64,000 nucleotides of DNA, from NCBI RefSeq assembly GCF_028289855.1, contig NZ_JAQGKZ010000058.1, forward strand, positions 1-64,000. The letters run 5' to 3'. The notes beneath the pieces were generated by a model that made no database searches, was not told where the DNA came from, and was given only the letters and a program-made list of their open reading frames with translations. This document shows positions 55,954 to 64,000 of the stretch, one piece after another (the first letter of the stretch is position 1; each line of letters opens with the position of its first letter). This DNA is from Sphingomonas bacterium. Lineage in GTDB: Bacteria > Pseudomonadota > Alphaproteobacteria > Sphingomonadales > Sphingomonadaceae. Position numbers and translations under genes: made by a program.

Positions 55954-56047
55954 AGCGTCACCCCCTGTCGTTGCGAATATAGAACAACCGACGTGGCACC
56001 GCCACTGATCTTGATCACACGCCAGGGCCGGTCCACAGCCCCGCGGC

Positions 56048-56842
56048 ATGAAAGACCGGCCGATCCTGTTGTTCGATTCGGGTGTCGGCGGGCTGTCGGT
56101 GCTTGGCGCGGTGCGCGACCTGCTGCCAAGCGCAAGCCTCGTCTACGTCGCCGATTCGGCGGGGTTTCCCTATGGCACCAAGGGCGAGGTGGAGATCGCT
56201 GCGCGCGTGCCGGCGTTGCTCGGCCGGCTGGCGGAGCGGTACGACCCGCGGCTGATCGTCATCGCGTGCAACACCGCCTCGACGATCGCGCTAAGCCACG
56301 TCCGCTCCGCGCTCGACGTCCCGATCGTCGGCACGGTGCCCGCGATCAAGCCCGCCGCCGAGATGAGCGTGACTCGCGTGATCGGCGTGCTCGGCACCGA
56401 TGCGACGGTGCGCCAGCCGTATGTCGATGACCTCGCGGCGCGATTCGCGAGCGATTGCCTCGTGCTGCGCCACGGCTCGGCGGTGTTGGTCGAATTGGCC
56501 GAGGGCGCATTGGCCGGCGTTGCCCCGTCACTGGATCGCGTGGCGGCGGAACTAAGCGGCCTGTTCGACCAGTCGGGCGGCGACCGGATCGACGTCGTGG
56601 TCAATGCCTGCACGCATTTCCCGTTGCTCGAAGAGGAAATGATCGCGGTCGCGCCACATCCCGTTCGCTTTATCGATGGCGCCGCCGGGATCGCGCGCCG
56701 CGTCGCGTACCTCACGCAAGATCAGGACTGGCCGGTGGCGCATCAGCCGGACCGGCTGGTGTTTACGCGCCTTGGCGATCGCGAGCGGCGAATAGCGTCC
56801 TTGCTTGCTGCACGCGGGTTCGGCGAGCCGGAAGCTCTTTAG
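56048..56842 (+). CDS. murI: Glutamate racemase
   Basis: Makes D-glutamate for peptidoglycan. 264 residues. LLFDSGVGGLSVL, the first catalytic Cys in VIACNTASTIAL and the second in VNACTHFPLLEEEM are all in place. Divergent from plsY; its stop overlaps that of the next small gene. Confidence 0.96.
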   Translation: MKDRPILLFDSGVGGLSVLGAVRDLLPSASLVYVADSAGFPYGTKGEVEIAARVPALLGRLAERYDPRLIVIACNTASTIALSHVRSALDVPIVGTVPAIKPAAEMSVTRVIGVLGTDATVRQPYVDDLAARFASDCLVLRHGSAVLVELAEGALAGVAPSLDRVAAELSGLFDQSGGDRIDVVVNACTHFPLLEEEMIAVAPHPVRFIDGAAGIARRVAYLTQDQDWPVAHQPDRLVFTRLGDRERRIASLLAARGFGEPEAL

Positions 56843-57012
56843 CCGACCGGCGGCATCGCCGGGCGAAGGCGCTCGGCATAGCGGTCTGCCAGCATCTCAT
56901 GGGCCCGGCGCGCGGCGGGATCGGGGGCATGCTCCGCAGCGGCGCGCTCCTGCGCTTCGCGGCGAGCGAGATAATCACGGTCATGGCCCGGCGAGTTGCT
57001 CTGATCGGTCAT
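56839..57012 (-). CDS. Small charged protein of unknown function
   Basis: 57 residues: GHDRDYLARREAQERAAAEHAPDPAARRAHEMLADRYAERL, one long amphipathic helix rich in Arg, Glu and Ala. The ATG at 57012 opens the charged region. Similar short proteins are common in sphingomonads (recalled). Function unknown. Confidence 0.6.
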   Translation of the reverse strand: MTDQSNSPGHDRDYLARREAQERAAAEHAPDPAARRAHEMLADRYAERLRPAMPPVG

Positions 57013-57194
57013 CGTTCGGCTCCGGCAAGAATGGCGGGAGCAATCGCTCTCGGCCGGCCGCGCATTCGCCAGCCGACGACTCGATATAGCAGCGTAACAA
57101 GTCATTCTCACTGACGCAGAGCAATTCCGTCCGCGAATTTTGCACGGATAATCGATGGAAATGCGCGGCAAGGCGCGCTAACGGGCAAATCACC

Positions 57195-58436
57195 ATGAGC
57201 GATTCCGTCACTTCGCGCCCGGTCGATTACGCCCACGTCTTCTCGCAGGCGATCGACCGGTTGCATGCCGAGGGGCGGTATCGCGTCTTCGTCGACATCC
57301 TGCGCAACAAGGGCGCCTATCCCAATGCGCGCTGCTTTGCCGGGCACAACGGCCCCAAGCCGATCGTCGTATGGTGTTCGAACGACTATCTCGCGATGGG
57401 CCAGCATCCCAAGGTGATCGCGGCGATGGAGGAAGCGCTGCACGATGTCGGCGCGGGCAGCGGCGGCACGCGCAACATAGGCGGCAACACGCATTATCAT
57501 ATCGATCTCGAGCGCGAGCTCGCCGATTTGCACGGCAAGGAAGGCGCGTTGCTGTTCACGTCGGGCTACGTCTCGAACGAAGCGACGCTGGCGACGCTCG
57601 GCAAGTTGCTCCCGGGCTGCGTGATCTTTTCCGACGAACTCAATCACGCCTCGATGATTGCGGGCATCCGCAATTCGGGCTGCGAAAAGCGGCTGTTCCG
57701 GCACAACGACCTCGCGCATCTCGAGGAACTGCTCGCCGCCGAAGACCCCAACCTGCCCAAGCTGATCGCGTTCGAGAGCGTCTATTCGATGGAGGGCGAC
57801 ATAGCGCCCATCACGGCGATCTGCGACCTCGCCGGCCAGTACAACGCGCTGACCTATTGCGACGAAGTCCATGCGGTCGGGATGTACGGTCCCCGCGGCG
57901 GCGGCATCAGCGAGCGCGACGGCGTCGCCGACCGGCTGACGATCATCGAGGGCACGCTGGGCAAGGCGTTCGGAGTGATGGGGGGCTATGTCGCCGCCGA
58001 CCAGACCATAATCGACGTCATTCGCAGCTACGCGCCGGGGTTCATCTTTACGACCAGCCTGTCGCCGGTGCTGGTCGCGGGCGTGCTCGCGAGCGTGCGC
58101 CACCTCAAGGCCTCGGCCGCTGAGCGCGAGGCGCAACAGGCGTCGGCGGCGATGCTCAAGACGCTGTTCACGGACGCCGGCCTGCCGGTGATGCCGGGCG
58201 ACACGCATATCGTGCCGCTGATGGTGGGCGATCCGGTCAAGGCCAAGAAGATCAGCGACATATTGCTCGCCGAATACGGCGTGTACGTCCAGCCGATCAA
58301 TTACCCCACGGTGCCGCGCGGTACCGAACGGCTGCGCTTCACGCCAGGGCCGACGCATGACGAGGCGATGATGCGCGAATTGACTCAGGCGCTGGCCGAG
58401 ATCTGGGGCCGGTTGGAGTTGCGCAAGGCGGCGTGA
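57195..58436 (+). CDS. hemA: 5-aminolevulinate synthase
   Basis: Condenses glycine and succinyl-CoA, the C4 entry to tetrapyrroles found in alphaproteobacteria. 413 residues. [49 protein letters not shown] and the PLP lysine in [15 protein letters not shown]. Full length. Confidence 0.96.
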   Translation: MSDSVTSRPVDYAHVFSQAIDRLHAEGRYRVFVDILRNKGAYPNARCFAGHNGPKPIVVWCSNDYLAMGQHPKVIAAMEEALHDVGAGSGGTRNIGGNTHYHIDLERELADLHGKEGALLFTSGYVSNEATLATLGKLLPGCVIFSDELNHASMIAGIRNSGCEKRLFRHNDLAHLEELLAAEDPNLPKLIAFESVYSMEGDIAPITAICDLAGQYNALTYCDEVHAVGMYGPRGGGISERDGVADRLTIIEGTLGKAFGVMGGYVAADQTIIDVIRSYAPGFIFTTSLSPVLVAGVLASVRHLKASAAEREAQQASAAMLKTLFTDAGLPVMPGDTHIVPLMVGDPVKAKKISDILLAEYGVYVQPINYPTVPRGTERLRFTPGPTHDEAMMRELTQALAEIWGRLELRKAA

Positions 58437-58463
58437 CGAGGCTCGCAACGACACACTTTCAGT

Positions 58464-58500
58464 CGTCATCCCCGCGAAAGCGGGGACCCATCTCCTGAAC
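58464..58500 (+). repeat. Left arm of a 37-bp inverted repeat
   Basis: Contains the hairpin TCCCCGCGAAAGCGGGGA. Its reverse complement matches 58810-58846 at 36 of 37 positions. The arms flank the GIY-YIG pseudogene. Confidence 0.85.
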
Positions 58501-58507
58501 GCACTGC

Positions 58508-58798
58508 ATGCGCGGCGGCTACGTATATATCTTGGCCAACCGCAAGAACGGCGCGCTCTACACCGGCGTCTGCGCGGACATCGGATCGTGGATGGTCCAA
58601 CATAAGGCGGGCACAGGCAGCAAATTCTGCGCGTAGTATGGGATCGACAAGCTGGTCTGTGTCGAACCGCACGACGAAATCGTTGGCGCAATTGCGCGCG
58701 AGAAGGCGGTCAAAAAGTGGGAGCGGGCGTGGAAGATTCAATTGATCGAGCGCGATAATCCCGATTGGCGCGATCTCTGGTTCGATCTCAACCGCTAA
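58508..58798 (+). pseudogene. GIY-YIG nuclease-family gene with internal stop codon
   Basis: 97 codons with a TAG at codon 43 (58634-58636). Before it: GGYVYILANRKNGALYTGV, the GIY-YIG-like core in its YVYIL...YTGV form. After it, in the same frame: YGIDKLVCVEPHDEIVGAIAREKAVKKWERAWKIQLIERDNPDWRDLW, the usual C-terminus. At the TAG relatives typically have Lys (AAG), and the conserved Arg pair after ADI is replaced by GSW, so a catalytic residue is also lost. The whole gene lies inside a 37-bp inverted repeat. Confidence 0.85.
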
Positions 58799-58809
58799 GT
58801 TTGTTGCAC

Positions 58810-58846
58810 GTTCGGGAGATGGGTCCCCGCTTTCGCGGGGATGACG
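58810..58846 (-). repeat. Right arm of the 37-bp inverted repeat
   Basis: Reverse complement of 58464-58500 with one mismatch, including the same GC-rich hairpin. Confidence 0.85.
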
Positions 58847-58855
58847 GTGGGGGCT

Positions 58856-59317
58856 TCAGTCCTTCCCCATTTCGCTCACGTTGCCCGCAAACTCCTCGAA
58901 ATCCCTAGCTTCGCTGAAATCGCGATAGACGCTGGCGAAGCGGATATACGCCACCGAATCGAGGCCCTTGAGCCCGTCCATCACCAATTCGCCGATCCGT
59001 TTCGACGATATCTCGGCCTCGCCCAACGTCTCCAGCTGGCGCTGGATGCCCGATACCAGCCGCTCGATCTGCACCGGCTCGATCGGGCGTTTGCGCGTAG
59101 CGATCTCGATCGAGCGGAGCAGTTTCTCGCGCTCGAACGGCTCCTTCTTGTTCTCGCTCTTCAGCACAACGAGGTCGCGCAACTGAATCCGCTCGAACGT
59201 CGTGAAGCGCGCCGCGCATCCCTCGCACTGCCGCCGGCGGCGGATCGCGGCGCCGTCCTCGGTTGGCCGCGAATCCTTTACCTGGCTGTCTTCATGTCCG
59301 CAAAACGGGCAACGCAT
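58856..59317 (-). CDS. nrdR: Transcriptional repressor NrdR
   Basis: Represses ribonucleotide reductase genes through NrdR boxes in response to ATP/dATP. 153 residues. A zinc ribbon ([22 protein letters not shown]...RRRQCEGC) followed by an ATP-cone ([29 protein letters not shown]). Downstream of glyA in the same orientation, the common arrangement. Confidence 0.96.
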   Translation of the reverse strand: MRCPFCGHEDSQVKDSRPTEDGAAIRRRRQCEGCAARFTTFERIQLRDLVVLKSENKKEPFEREKLLRSIEIATRKRPIEPVQIERLVSGIQRQLETLGEAEISSKRIGELVMDGLKGLDSVAYIRFASVYRDFSEARDFEEFAGNVSEMGKD

Positions 59318-59360
59318 CTGGGGTCCGTATCCTAACTGCTAGAACACGGACCCTATCGGA

Positions 59361-59681
59361 TCACGCCTTCTTGGCGAAGCGGTTATACGCCATGATGCCG
59401 CCGCCGATGATCGCGCCGGTCGCCATCGAGATCGGCAAAAGGATCGCGGCCACCGCACCGATCGCGGCACCGCCGGCGATCTTCTGCGCATTCTCGTCCT
59501 TCATCAGCCCGCGCGCGGCCTGCTCGGCCTCGGCGGCGGTGTTCTTCACAAAGGCCTTGGCCGATTCGAGCGTGCTCTCGCCATCGCCCGCGACGAACGC
59601 GCCGCAGCTCGAGCAATATTTCGCGCCCTCGGCCAAAGCGGCGTCGCAATGCGGGCACATGCGGGTCAGATTCTCGGTCAT
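59361..59681 (-). CDS. Zinc-ribbon protein with a glycine-rich membrane segment
   Basis: About 106 residues. N-terminal CPHCDAALAEGAKYCSSCGA zinc ribbon, a helical Ala/Glu linker, then IAGGAAIGAVAAILLPISMATGAIIGGGIMAYNRF, a Gly-rich hydrophobic stretch like those in membrane-inserting small proteins. Function unknown. Sits between glyA and nrdR, 2 bp from glyA, so co-transcribed. Confidence 0.75.
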   Translation of the reverse strand: MTENLTRMCPHCDAALAEGAKYCSSCGAFVAGDGESTLESAKAFVKNTAAEAEQAARGLMKDENAQKIAGGAAIGAVAAILLPISMATGAIIGGGIMAYNRFAKKA

Positions 59682-59683
59682 CA

Positions 59684-60997
59684 CTACAGTCCTTGATAGA
59701 TCGGGAAACGGTGACATAGCGTATTAACACGCTGCTGCACAACGGATTCTATCTGAGCATCGCCCTGCTCGCCATTTTTGGCCAGTCCGTCGAGCACATC
59801 GGCGACCATATTACCGATCTCGCGGAACTCTGCAGGCCCGAATCCGCGCGTCGTGCCGGCGGGCGAGCCGACGCGGATGCCGCTTGTCTTGACCGGCGGC
59901 AATGGGTCGTTGGGGATGCCGTTCTTGTTGCACGTGATGCCCGCGCGTTCGAGCGCTTCGTCGGCATCCTTGCCGGTGACGCCGAGCGGAGTGAGGTCGA
60001 CCAAGGCGAGGTGCGTGTCGGTGCCGCCCGAGACGAGGTTGCACCCGCGTTCCTTGAGCGTCGCCGCCAGCACCTTGGCGTTTTCGATGATCGCAGCCGA
60101 ATACAGCTTGAAATCGGGGCGCAGCGCCTCACCGAACGCGACCGCCTTGGCGGCGATGACGTGCATGAGGGGACCGCCCTGCAATCCCGGGAACACCGCC
60201 GAGTTGATCTTCTTGGCGATCGCCTCGTCGTCGGTCATCACCATCCCGCCGCGCGGGCCCCGCAGCGTCTTGTGCGTGGTCGTGGTGACGACGTGCGCAT
60301 GGCCGAACGGGGTCGGGTGGACCCCGCCCGCGACCAGCCCGGCGAAATGCGCCATGTCCACCATGAACAGCGCGCCCACTTCGTCGGCGATCGCGCGGAA
60401 CTTGGCGAAGTCGATCTGGCGCGGATAGGCACTGCCGCCGGTGATGATCAGCTTGGGGCGATGCTCCTTCGCCTTGGCGAGCACTTCGTCGAAATCGATC
60501 AGGTGCGTGTCGGCGGTGACGCCATATTGCACCGCGTTGAACCATTTGCCCGACATCGCGGCCTTGGCGCCATGCGTCAGGTGCCCGCCCGCATCGAGGC
60601 TCAGACCCATGATCGTGTCGCCGGGCTTGGTCAGCGCGAGCATCACCGCGCCGTTGGCCTGCGCCCCCGAATGCGGCTGGACGTTGGCGAAGCCGCAGTT
60701 GAAGAGTTGCTTGGCACGATCGATCGCCAGCTGCTCGACCTCGTCCGACGGGTGGCAGCCCTGGTAATAACGCTTGCCCGGATAGCCTTCCGCATATTTG
60801 TTGGTGAACACCGATCCTTGCGCTTCGAGCACTGCCTTGGAGACGATATTTTCCGACGCGATCAGCTCGATCTGGTTTTGCTCGCGCGCCAGTTCATGCT
60901 CGACCCCGGCGAACACCGCCGGGTCGGCTTCGGCGAGGCCGCGGGTGAAGAAACCGTCCGGCTGGACGTCGTGAAGTGCGGTTGGATTGGTGCTCAT
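59684..60997 (-). CDS. glyA: Serine hydroxymethyltransferase
   Basis: PLP enzyme interconverting serine and glycine and loading tetrahydrofolate. About 437 residues. [21 protein letters not shown], the PLP lysine in [18 protein letters not shown] and [21 protein letters not shown] are diagnostic. The start at 60997 overlaps the rpiB stop. Confidence 0.97.
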   Translation of the reverse strand: MSTNPTALHDVQPDGFFTRGLAEADPAVFAGVEHELAREQNQIELIASENIVSKAVLEAQGSVFTNKYAEGYPGKRYYQGCHPSDEVEQLAIDRAKQLFNCGFANVQPHSGAQANGAVMLALTKPGDTIMGLSLDAGGHLTHGAKAAMSGKWFNAVQYGVTADTHLIDFDEVLAKAKEHRPKLIITGGSAYPRQIDFAKFRAIADEVGALFMVDMAHFAGLVAGGVHPTPFGHAHVVTTTTHKTLRGPRGGMVMTDDEAIAKKINSAVFPGLQGGPLMHVIAAKAVAFGEALRPDFKLYSAAIIENAKVLAATLKERGCNLVSGGTDTHLALVDLTPLGVTGKDADEALERAGITCNKNGIPNDPLPPVKTSGIRVGSPAGTTRGFGPAEFREIGNMVADVLDGLAKNGEQGDAQIESVVQQRVNTLCHRFPIYQGL

Positions 60998-61434
60998 ACG
61001 GGCTCCCTGGCCGACAATTTGTCGACGCGATGCTGGTGGCGGCCCCCGGCGAAGGGGGTGTCGAGAAAGGCTCGCAGACACGCGATTGCCATACCTTCGC
61101 CGGTCAGGCGGGCGCCCATCGCGAGGACGTTGGCATCGTTATGTTCGCGAGCCAGGCCAGCGGAAAGGGGTTCGCCGACTAGCGCGCAGCGGCACGCGGG
61201 CTCGCGATTGACCGCGATCGAAATGCCGATCCCCGATCCGCACAAGGCGATGCCGCGCTCGGCTTCACCAGCCGCGATCGCGCGCGCAAGCTGGTAACCG
61301 TAATCGGGATAATCGACGCTCGCGGTGTCGTGCGGGCCCAGATCGGCGACGTCGTGACCGGCGTCACGCAACCACGCGACGAGCGTCGCTTTCAAGGCGA
61401 CGGCGGCGTGATCGGACGCAATGGCGATGCGCAT
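60994..61434 (-). CDS. rpiB: Ribose-5-phosphate isomerase B
   Basis: 146 residues. [33 protein letters not shown], the catalytic Cys in [17 protein letters not shown], and [13 protein letters not shown] match RpiB/LacAB. Supplies pentose phosphates; first gene of the rpiB-glyA-zinc ribbon-nrdR unit. Confidence 0.95.
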   Translation of the reverse strand: MRIAIASDHAAVALKATLVAWLRDAGHDVADLGPHDTASVDYPDYGYQLARAIAAGEAERGIALCGSGIGISIAVNREPACRCALVGEPLSAGLAREHNDANVLAMGARLTGEGMAIACLRAFLDTPFAGGRHQHRVDKLSAREPV

Positions 61435-61495
61435 GAACGGGGTGCCAAGTCCTTCGGGCTGACGATGTGCGCTGCCCTTACGCCGAGCGCTGCGG

Positions 61496-62317
61496 TTATG
61501 CCACCCCCAGTTTGGGCTTGAGACGCAGCCAGCCGCGCGTCCGCACCGCCGCGACATGGCTGGCGCTAACCGGCAACCGCGTGCCGTCGGCGAGTACCAG
61601 CCGCCACACCCGACCCTCGCGCACCGCGCCGTCCACCGCCGACGCGGCCACCCACGCGCCGCGATGGATTTGTTCGCCGTCCACGCCGCCGAGTTCTGCC
61701 AGCACATCGGCAAAACGCGCGAGTATCAGCGGCTTCGCGCCACCCGCCAGATGAAGCCGGCAATAATGGTCTTCGGCGGTCACGTTCTGAACGGCGGCGA
61801 GATCGCGCACGCCGGCGCGAAACAGGATGCCATCCTCTGGTAGAGTGGCCGGAGCGGGATGCGCGCGGGCGAAAAACAGGACGATAAACAACGTCGCGCT
61901 AATCACCCCTGCCTCAATCCACGTGCGCGCCGGATCGATTTCGCCGGCGATGCCGAACAGCCACAACGCCGCCGGGATTTCGAGCGGGAGCGGCAGGTTG
62001 ACGACCACCGCCCCGATCGCGGCGGCGCGGCGCCAATCCTGCGGGCCACGGATCCACCAAGCAAACCACATCAGCCATTTGGCCATATTCCAGCCGATCA
62101 GCACGCTCCAGAAACCGAGCCGCGTGCCGAACGGCAGCTCGATCGTGCCGAACGCGCCCATGATCGTCGCCAGCACGATCGCCGCGCCGCCGCCGAGCAT
62201 CAGCATGGTGAAGCCGGGCAATGCGAGCGCGCTATCCACGAATTTTCGCGCAGGTTTGGCGAAGCCGCGGTTGCGGCGGCGACGGCGATCGGGCTGGTCG
62301 GGGGAAAGCGTCGCCAT
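61496..62317 (-). CDS. Membrane-anchored LytTR transcription regulator
   Basis: About 273 residues. After a basic N-terminus come four membrane helices (about 35-165), then a LytTR DNA-binding domain (about 180-273: VRDLAAVQNVTAEDHYCRLHLAGG, ILARFADVLAEL, QIHRGAWVAASAVDGA, LPVSASHVAAVR). Such regulators bind direct repeats and take an input through the membrane part. 36 bp from the divergent DUF1579-type gene. Confidence 0.87.
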   Translation of the reverse strand: MATLSPDQPDRRRRRNRGFAKPARKFVDSALALPGFTMLMLGGGAAIVLATIMGAFGTIELPFGTRLGFWSVLIGWNMAKWLMWFAWWIRGPQDWRRAAAIGAVVVNLPLPLEIPAALWLFGIAGEIDPARTWIEAGVISATLFIVLFFARAHPAPATLPEDGILFRAGVRDLAAVQNVTAEDHYCRLHLAGGAKPLILARFADVLAELGGVDGEQIHRGAWVAASAVDGAVREGRVWRLVLADGTRLPVSASHVAAVRTRGWLRLKPKLGVA

Positions 62318-62353
62318 CGGGTGAGGCTGCCACGAACGAACGGGGAGTGCCAG

Positions 62354-62920
62354 ATGCGTAAAGTTTTGATCGCGGGATTGGGGCTGGCGATGATCGCCAG
62401 CATGCCGGGCGCGGCGCAAGTCGCCGACCCGCAAATGATCGCGGCCGAACGCGCTGCAGTAGCCAAGTTCGCCTGGATGGACGGCACGTGGCGCGGGCCG
62501 GCGGTGACCAAATTCCCTGGCGGCGAGCATCGCGTAACGCAGACCGAGCGGATCGGGCCGATGCTCGGCGGCACGGTGCGCGTGGTCGAGGGGCGCGGGT
62601 TCAACCCCGACGGGACCGTCGGTTTCAACGCTTTCGCGGTGATTTCGTACGACCCGGCCAAGCAGGCATACGACTTCCATTCCTATGCGCAGGGCCGCAG
62701 CGGCAGCTTCGTTATCACGCCGACCGCCGACGGGTACGTCTGGGAAATTCCGGCGGGGCCGATGACGATCCGCTACACCGCGACGCTCAAGGACAAGGTG
62801 TGGACCGAAATCGGCGAACGGATCGCGCCTGGGCAAGCGCCCGTACAATTCTTCGAAATGCACCTAACGCGGGTTGGCGACAGCGACTGGCCGAATGGCG
62901 GTGCCATGACGCCAAAGTAG
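62354..62920 (+). CDS. Exported DUF1579-like lipocalin-fold protein
   Basis: 188 residues. Signal peptide (VLIAGLGLAMIASMPGAAQ), then KFAWMDGTWRGPAVTKFPGGEHRVTQTERIGPMLGGTVRVVEGRG and FEMHLTRVGDSDWP, the pattern of DUF1579-type small beta-barrels that may bind lipophilic ligands. Function unknown; possibly under the divergent LytTR regulator. Confidence 0.75.
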   Translation: MRKVLIAGLGLAMIASMPGAAQVADPQMIAAERAAVAKFAWMDGTWRGPAVTKFPGGEHRVTQTERIGPMLGGTVRVVEGRGFNPDGTVGFNAFAVISYDPAKQAYDFHSYAQGRSGSFVITPTADGYVWEIPAGPMTIRYTATLKDKVWTEIGERIAPGQAPVQFFEMHLTRVGDSDWPNGGAMTPK

Positions 62921-62964
62921 CGGAGCGTTGACAGGCGGGGCCGCGAGCGCGCAACCGCGCGGTC

Positions 62965-63684
62965 GTGACCGAGCAACCCGTCATCGTCCTGGTGCGCCCC
63001 CAACTGGGCGAGAACATTGGCAAGGCGGCGCGCGCCATGCTCAATTTCGGGCTGGCCGAACTGCGGCTGGTCAGTCCCCGCGACGGCTGGCCCAATCCAA
63101 GGGCAGGGCCGGCGGCATCGGGTGCCGACATGGTACTCGAACAAGCGCGCGTGTTCGACAGCGTGGCCGATGCGGTGGCCGACTGCGGGCATGTCTATGC
63201 GACCACGGTGCGTAAGCGCGGCGTGACTAAGCCGGTGGTGACGCCTGAGGTCGCGGCGCGAGACATCCATGCCGGCCCCGGCCGGTCGGCGATCCTGTTC
63301 GGTCCCGAACGCTCCGGGCTGGAAACCGACGATGTCGCGGTCGCGCGCAGCATCATCACGGTGCCGATCAATCCAGCGTTCGGCAGCATCAACCTCGCGC
63401 AAGCGGTGATCCTGGTCGCGTACGAATGGTCCAAGCACGTCGCACTCGCGCAACCGCCGGAAACCGATTTGCCGCTGCCGGCACCGCAGGAAGAGCTCGA
63501 CGGCATGATCGACCAGCTCGACGCAATGCTCGTCGCATCGGGTTTTTATTTCCCCCCCGACCGCACCCCAGTCACCCGGCGCACGCTACGCACGCTGCTC
63601 ACCAAGCCCGGCTGGTCGAGCCAGGAAGTGCGGACGGTGCGGGGCGTGTTGTCGGCGCTTGCTCATCCACGACAGCGAGGCTGA
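62965..63684 (+). CDS. trmJ: tRNA (cytidine/uridine-2'-O-) methyltransferase TrmJ
   Basis: SPOUT-class 2'-O-methylation of position 32 in tRNA. 239 residues from a GTG. IVLVRPQLGENIGKAARAMLNFGL, ILFGPERSGLETDDVA and VPINPAFGSINLAQAVILVAYEW are the three SPOUT motifs. The C-terminal helical extension (GMIDQLDAMLVASGFYF) fits TrmJ rather than TrmL. Confidence 0.93.
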   Translation: MTEQPVIVLVRPQLGENIGKAARAMLNFGLAELRLVSPRDGWPNPRAGPAASGADMVLEQARVFDSVADAVADCGHVYATTVRKRGVTKPVVTPEVAARDIHAGPGRSAILFGPERSGLETDDVAVARSIITVPINPAFGSINLAQAVILVAYEWSKHVALAQPPETDLPLPAPQEELDGMIDQLDAMLVASGFYFPPDRTPVTRRTLRTLLTKPGWSSQEVRTVRGVLSALAHPRQRG

Positions 63685-63753
63685 CGTTTTTCTACTTTCG
63701 CTACGTCGATGATAACGCTAGTATTAACGTATATTTGTTCGGGAGATGAATCC

Positions 63754-64000
63754 GTGAAGTTGTCGTTTGTCGTGCTTGCCGCCGTGTCGTTCGCCGTTGC
63801 CGCCCCCGCATTGGCGGACAATTCCTCGGATGCGGCCAAGCCGCCAAAGGAAAAGAAAATCTGCCGTCGTGAGACCGTGACGGGCTCGATCGTGCCCTTT
63901 AAGTCGGTGTGCCATACCAGGGACGAATGGGCGTCGATCGACTCCGCCAACGCGAGGAGCGTGGAGAGTACGCTGGGCAACGCTCGTCCATCGGGCGCCC
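63754..64000 (+). CDS. Small exported protein, 3'-truncated by the window edge
   Basis: 82 codons are visible from a GTG with GGGAG upstream. Signal peptide (VKLSFVVLAAVSFAVAAPALA) then KICRRETVTGSIVPFKSVCHTRDEWASI, a Cys-pair pattern with TGS seen in short sphingomonad secreted proteins. No function known. An ATG eight bases earlier ends at once in a stop and is not the start. Confidence 0.65.
   Translation, partial: MKLSFVVLAAVSFAVAAPALADNSSDAAKPPKEKKICRRETVTGSIVPFKSVCHTRDEWASIDSANARSVESTLGNARPSGA

Overview
The window is 64 kb of GC-rich chromosome from an alphaproteobacterium, most likely a sphingomonad (Sphingomonas or a close relative). The gene order supports this: DUF3576-leuS-lptE-holA-parB-parA-rsmG-mnmG-mnmE, rho-hemJ, then ppsR-maf-aroE-coaE-dnaQ. 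A MipZ-type ATPase, a MmcB repair protein, DUF1491 and DUF1674 proteins, an ALA synthase (C4 haem route) and a TonB receptor point the same way. Nearly all of it is core housekeeping DNA with tight coupling, and many neighbouring genes overlap by 4 bp.

Layout. Bases 1-15,000: the 3' end of galE, a TonB receptor with a small metal-motif exported protein, tRNA-Lys, folK, a family 5 uracil-DNA glycosylase, an N-carbamoylputrescine amidase, a UbiH-type hydroxylase, ftsK, lolA, xth, ribA, a HAD phosphatase, yggS and a ThiE-like gene. Bases 15,000-32,500: the leuS-lptE-holA operon, then parB, parA, rsmG, mnmG and mnmE on the minus strand, then a DUF6489 gene, a dienelactone hydrolase, terC, rho and hemJ. 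Two perfect parS sites flank mnmG. Bases 32,530-32,830 look like the chromosome replication origin: an AT-rich stretch and several DnaA-box-like 9-mers, next to the ppsR-maf-aroE-coaE-dnaQ block that borders oriC in other alphaproteobacteria. Bases 36,000-64,000: hpf, ptsN, a cell-wall hydrolase, mmcB, purH, a NYN-type ribonuclease, a heparinase, rpe, rsmB, an exonuclease, a phosphohexomutase, mipZ, panC, topA, a frameshifted dprA, plsY, murI, hemA, a broken GIY-YIG gene between inverted repeats, nrdR, glyA, rpiB, a LytTR regulator and trmJ.

The one clear accessory block is a 3,490-bp IS1595-type element (23,904-27,393). It has 27-bp terminal inverted repeats (25 of 27 matching) and a perfect 8-bp target duplication, CTCATTTT. 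It sits exactly on the mnmE stop codon, between mnmE and the parS site in front of mnmG, and leaves both genes whole. Besides its DDE transposase it carries five passenger genes: a coiled-coil/winged-helix-like protein, a DUF5678 protein, a retropepsin-like aspartic protease, a DUF6471 protein and a two-helix membrane protein. All five point in the direction of the host operon, so read-through into mnmG-rsmG-parA-parB remains possible.

Other non-coding structure: a pair of REP-like hairpins with compensatory changes, a 96-bp palindromic repeat between two convergent genes, and a 37-bp inverted repeat around the GIY-YIG pseudogene. There is no CRISPR array, rRNA operon or prophage.
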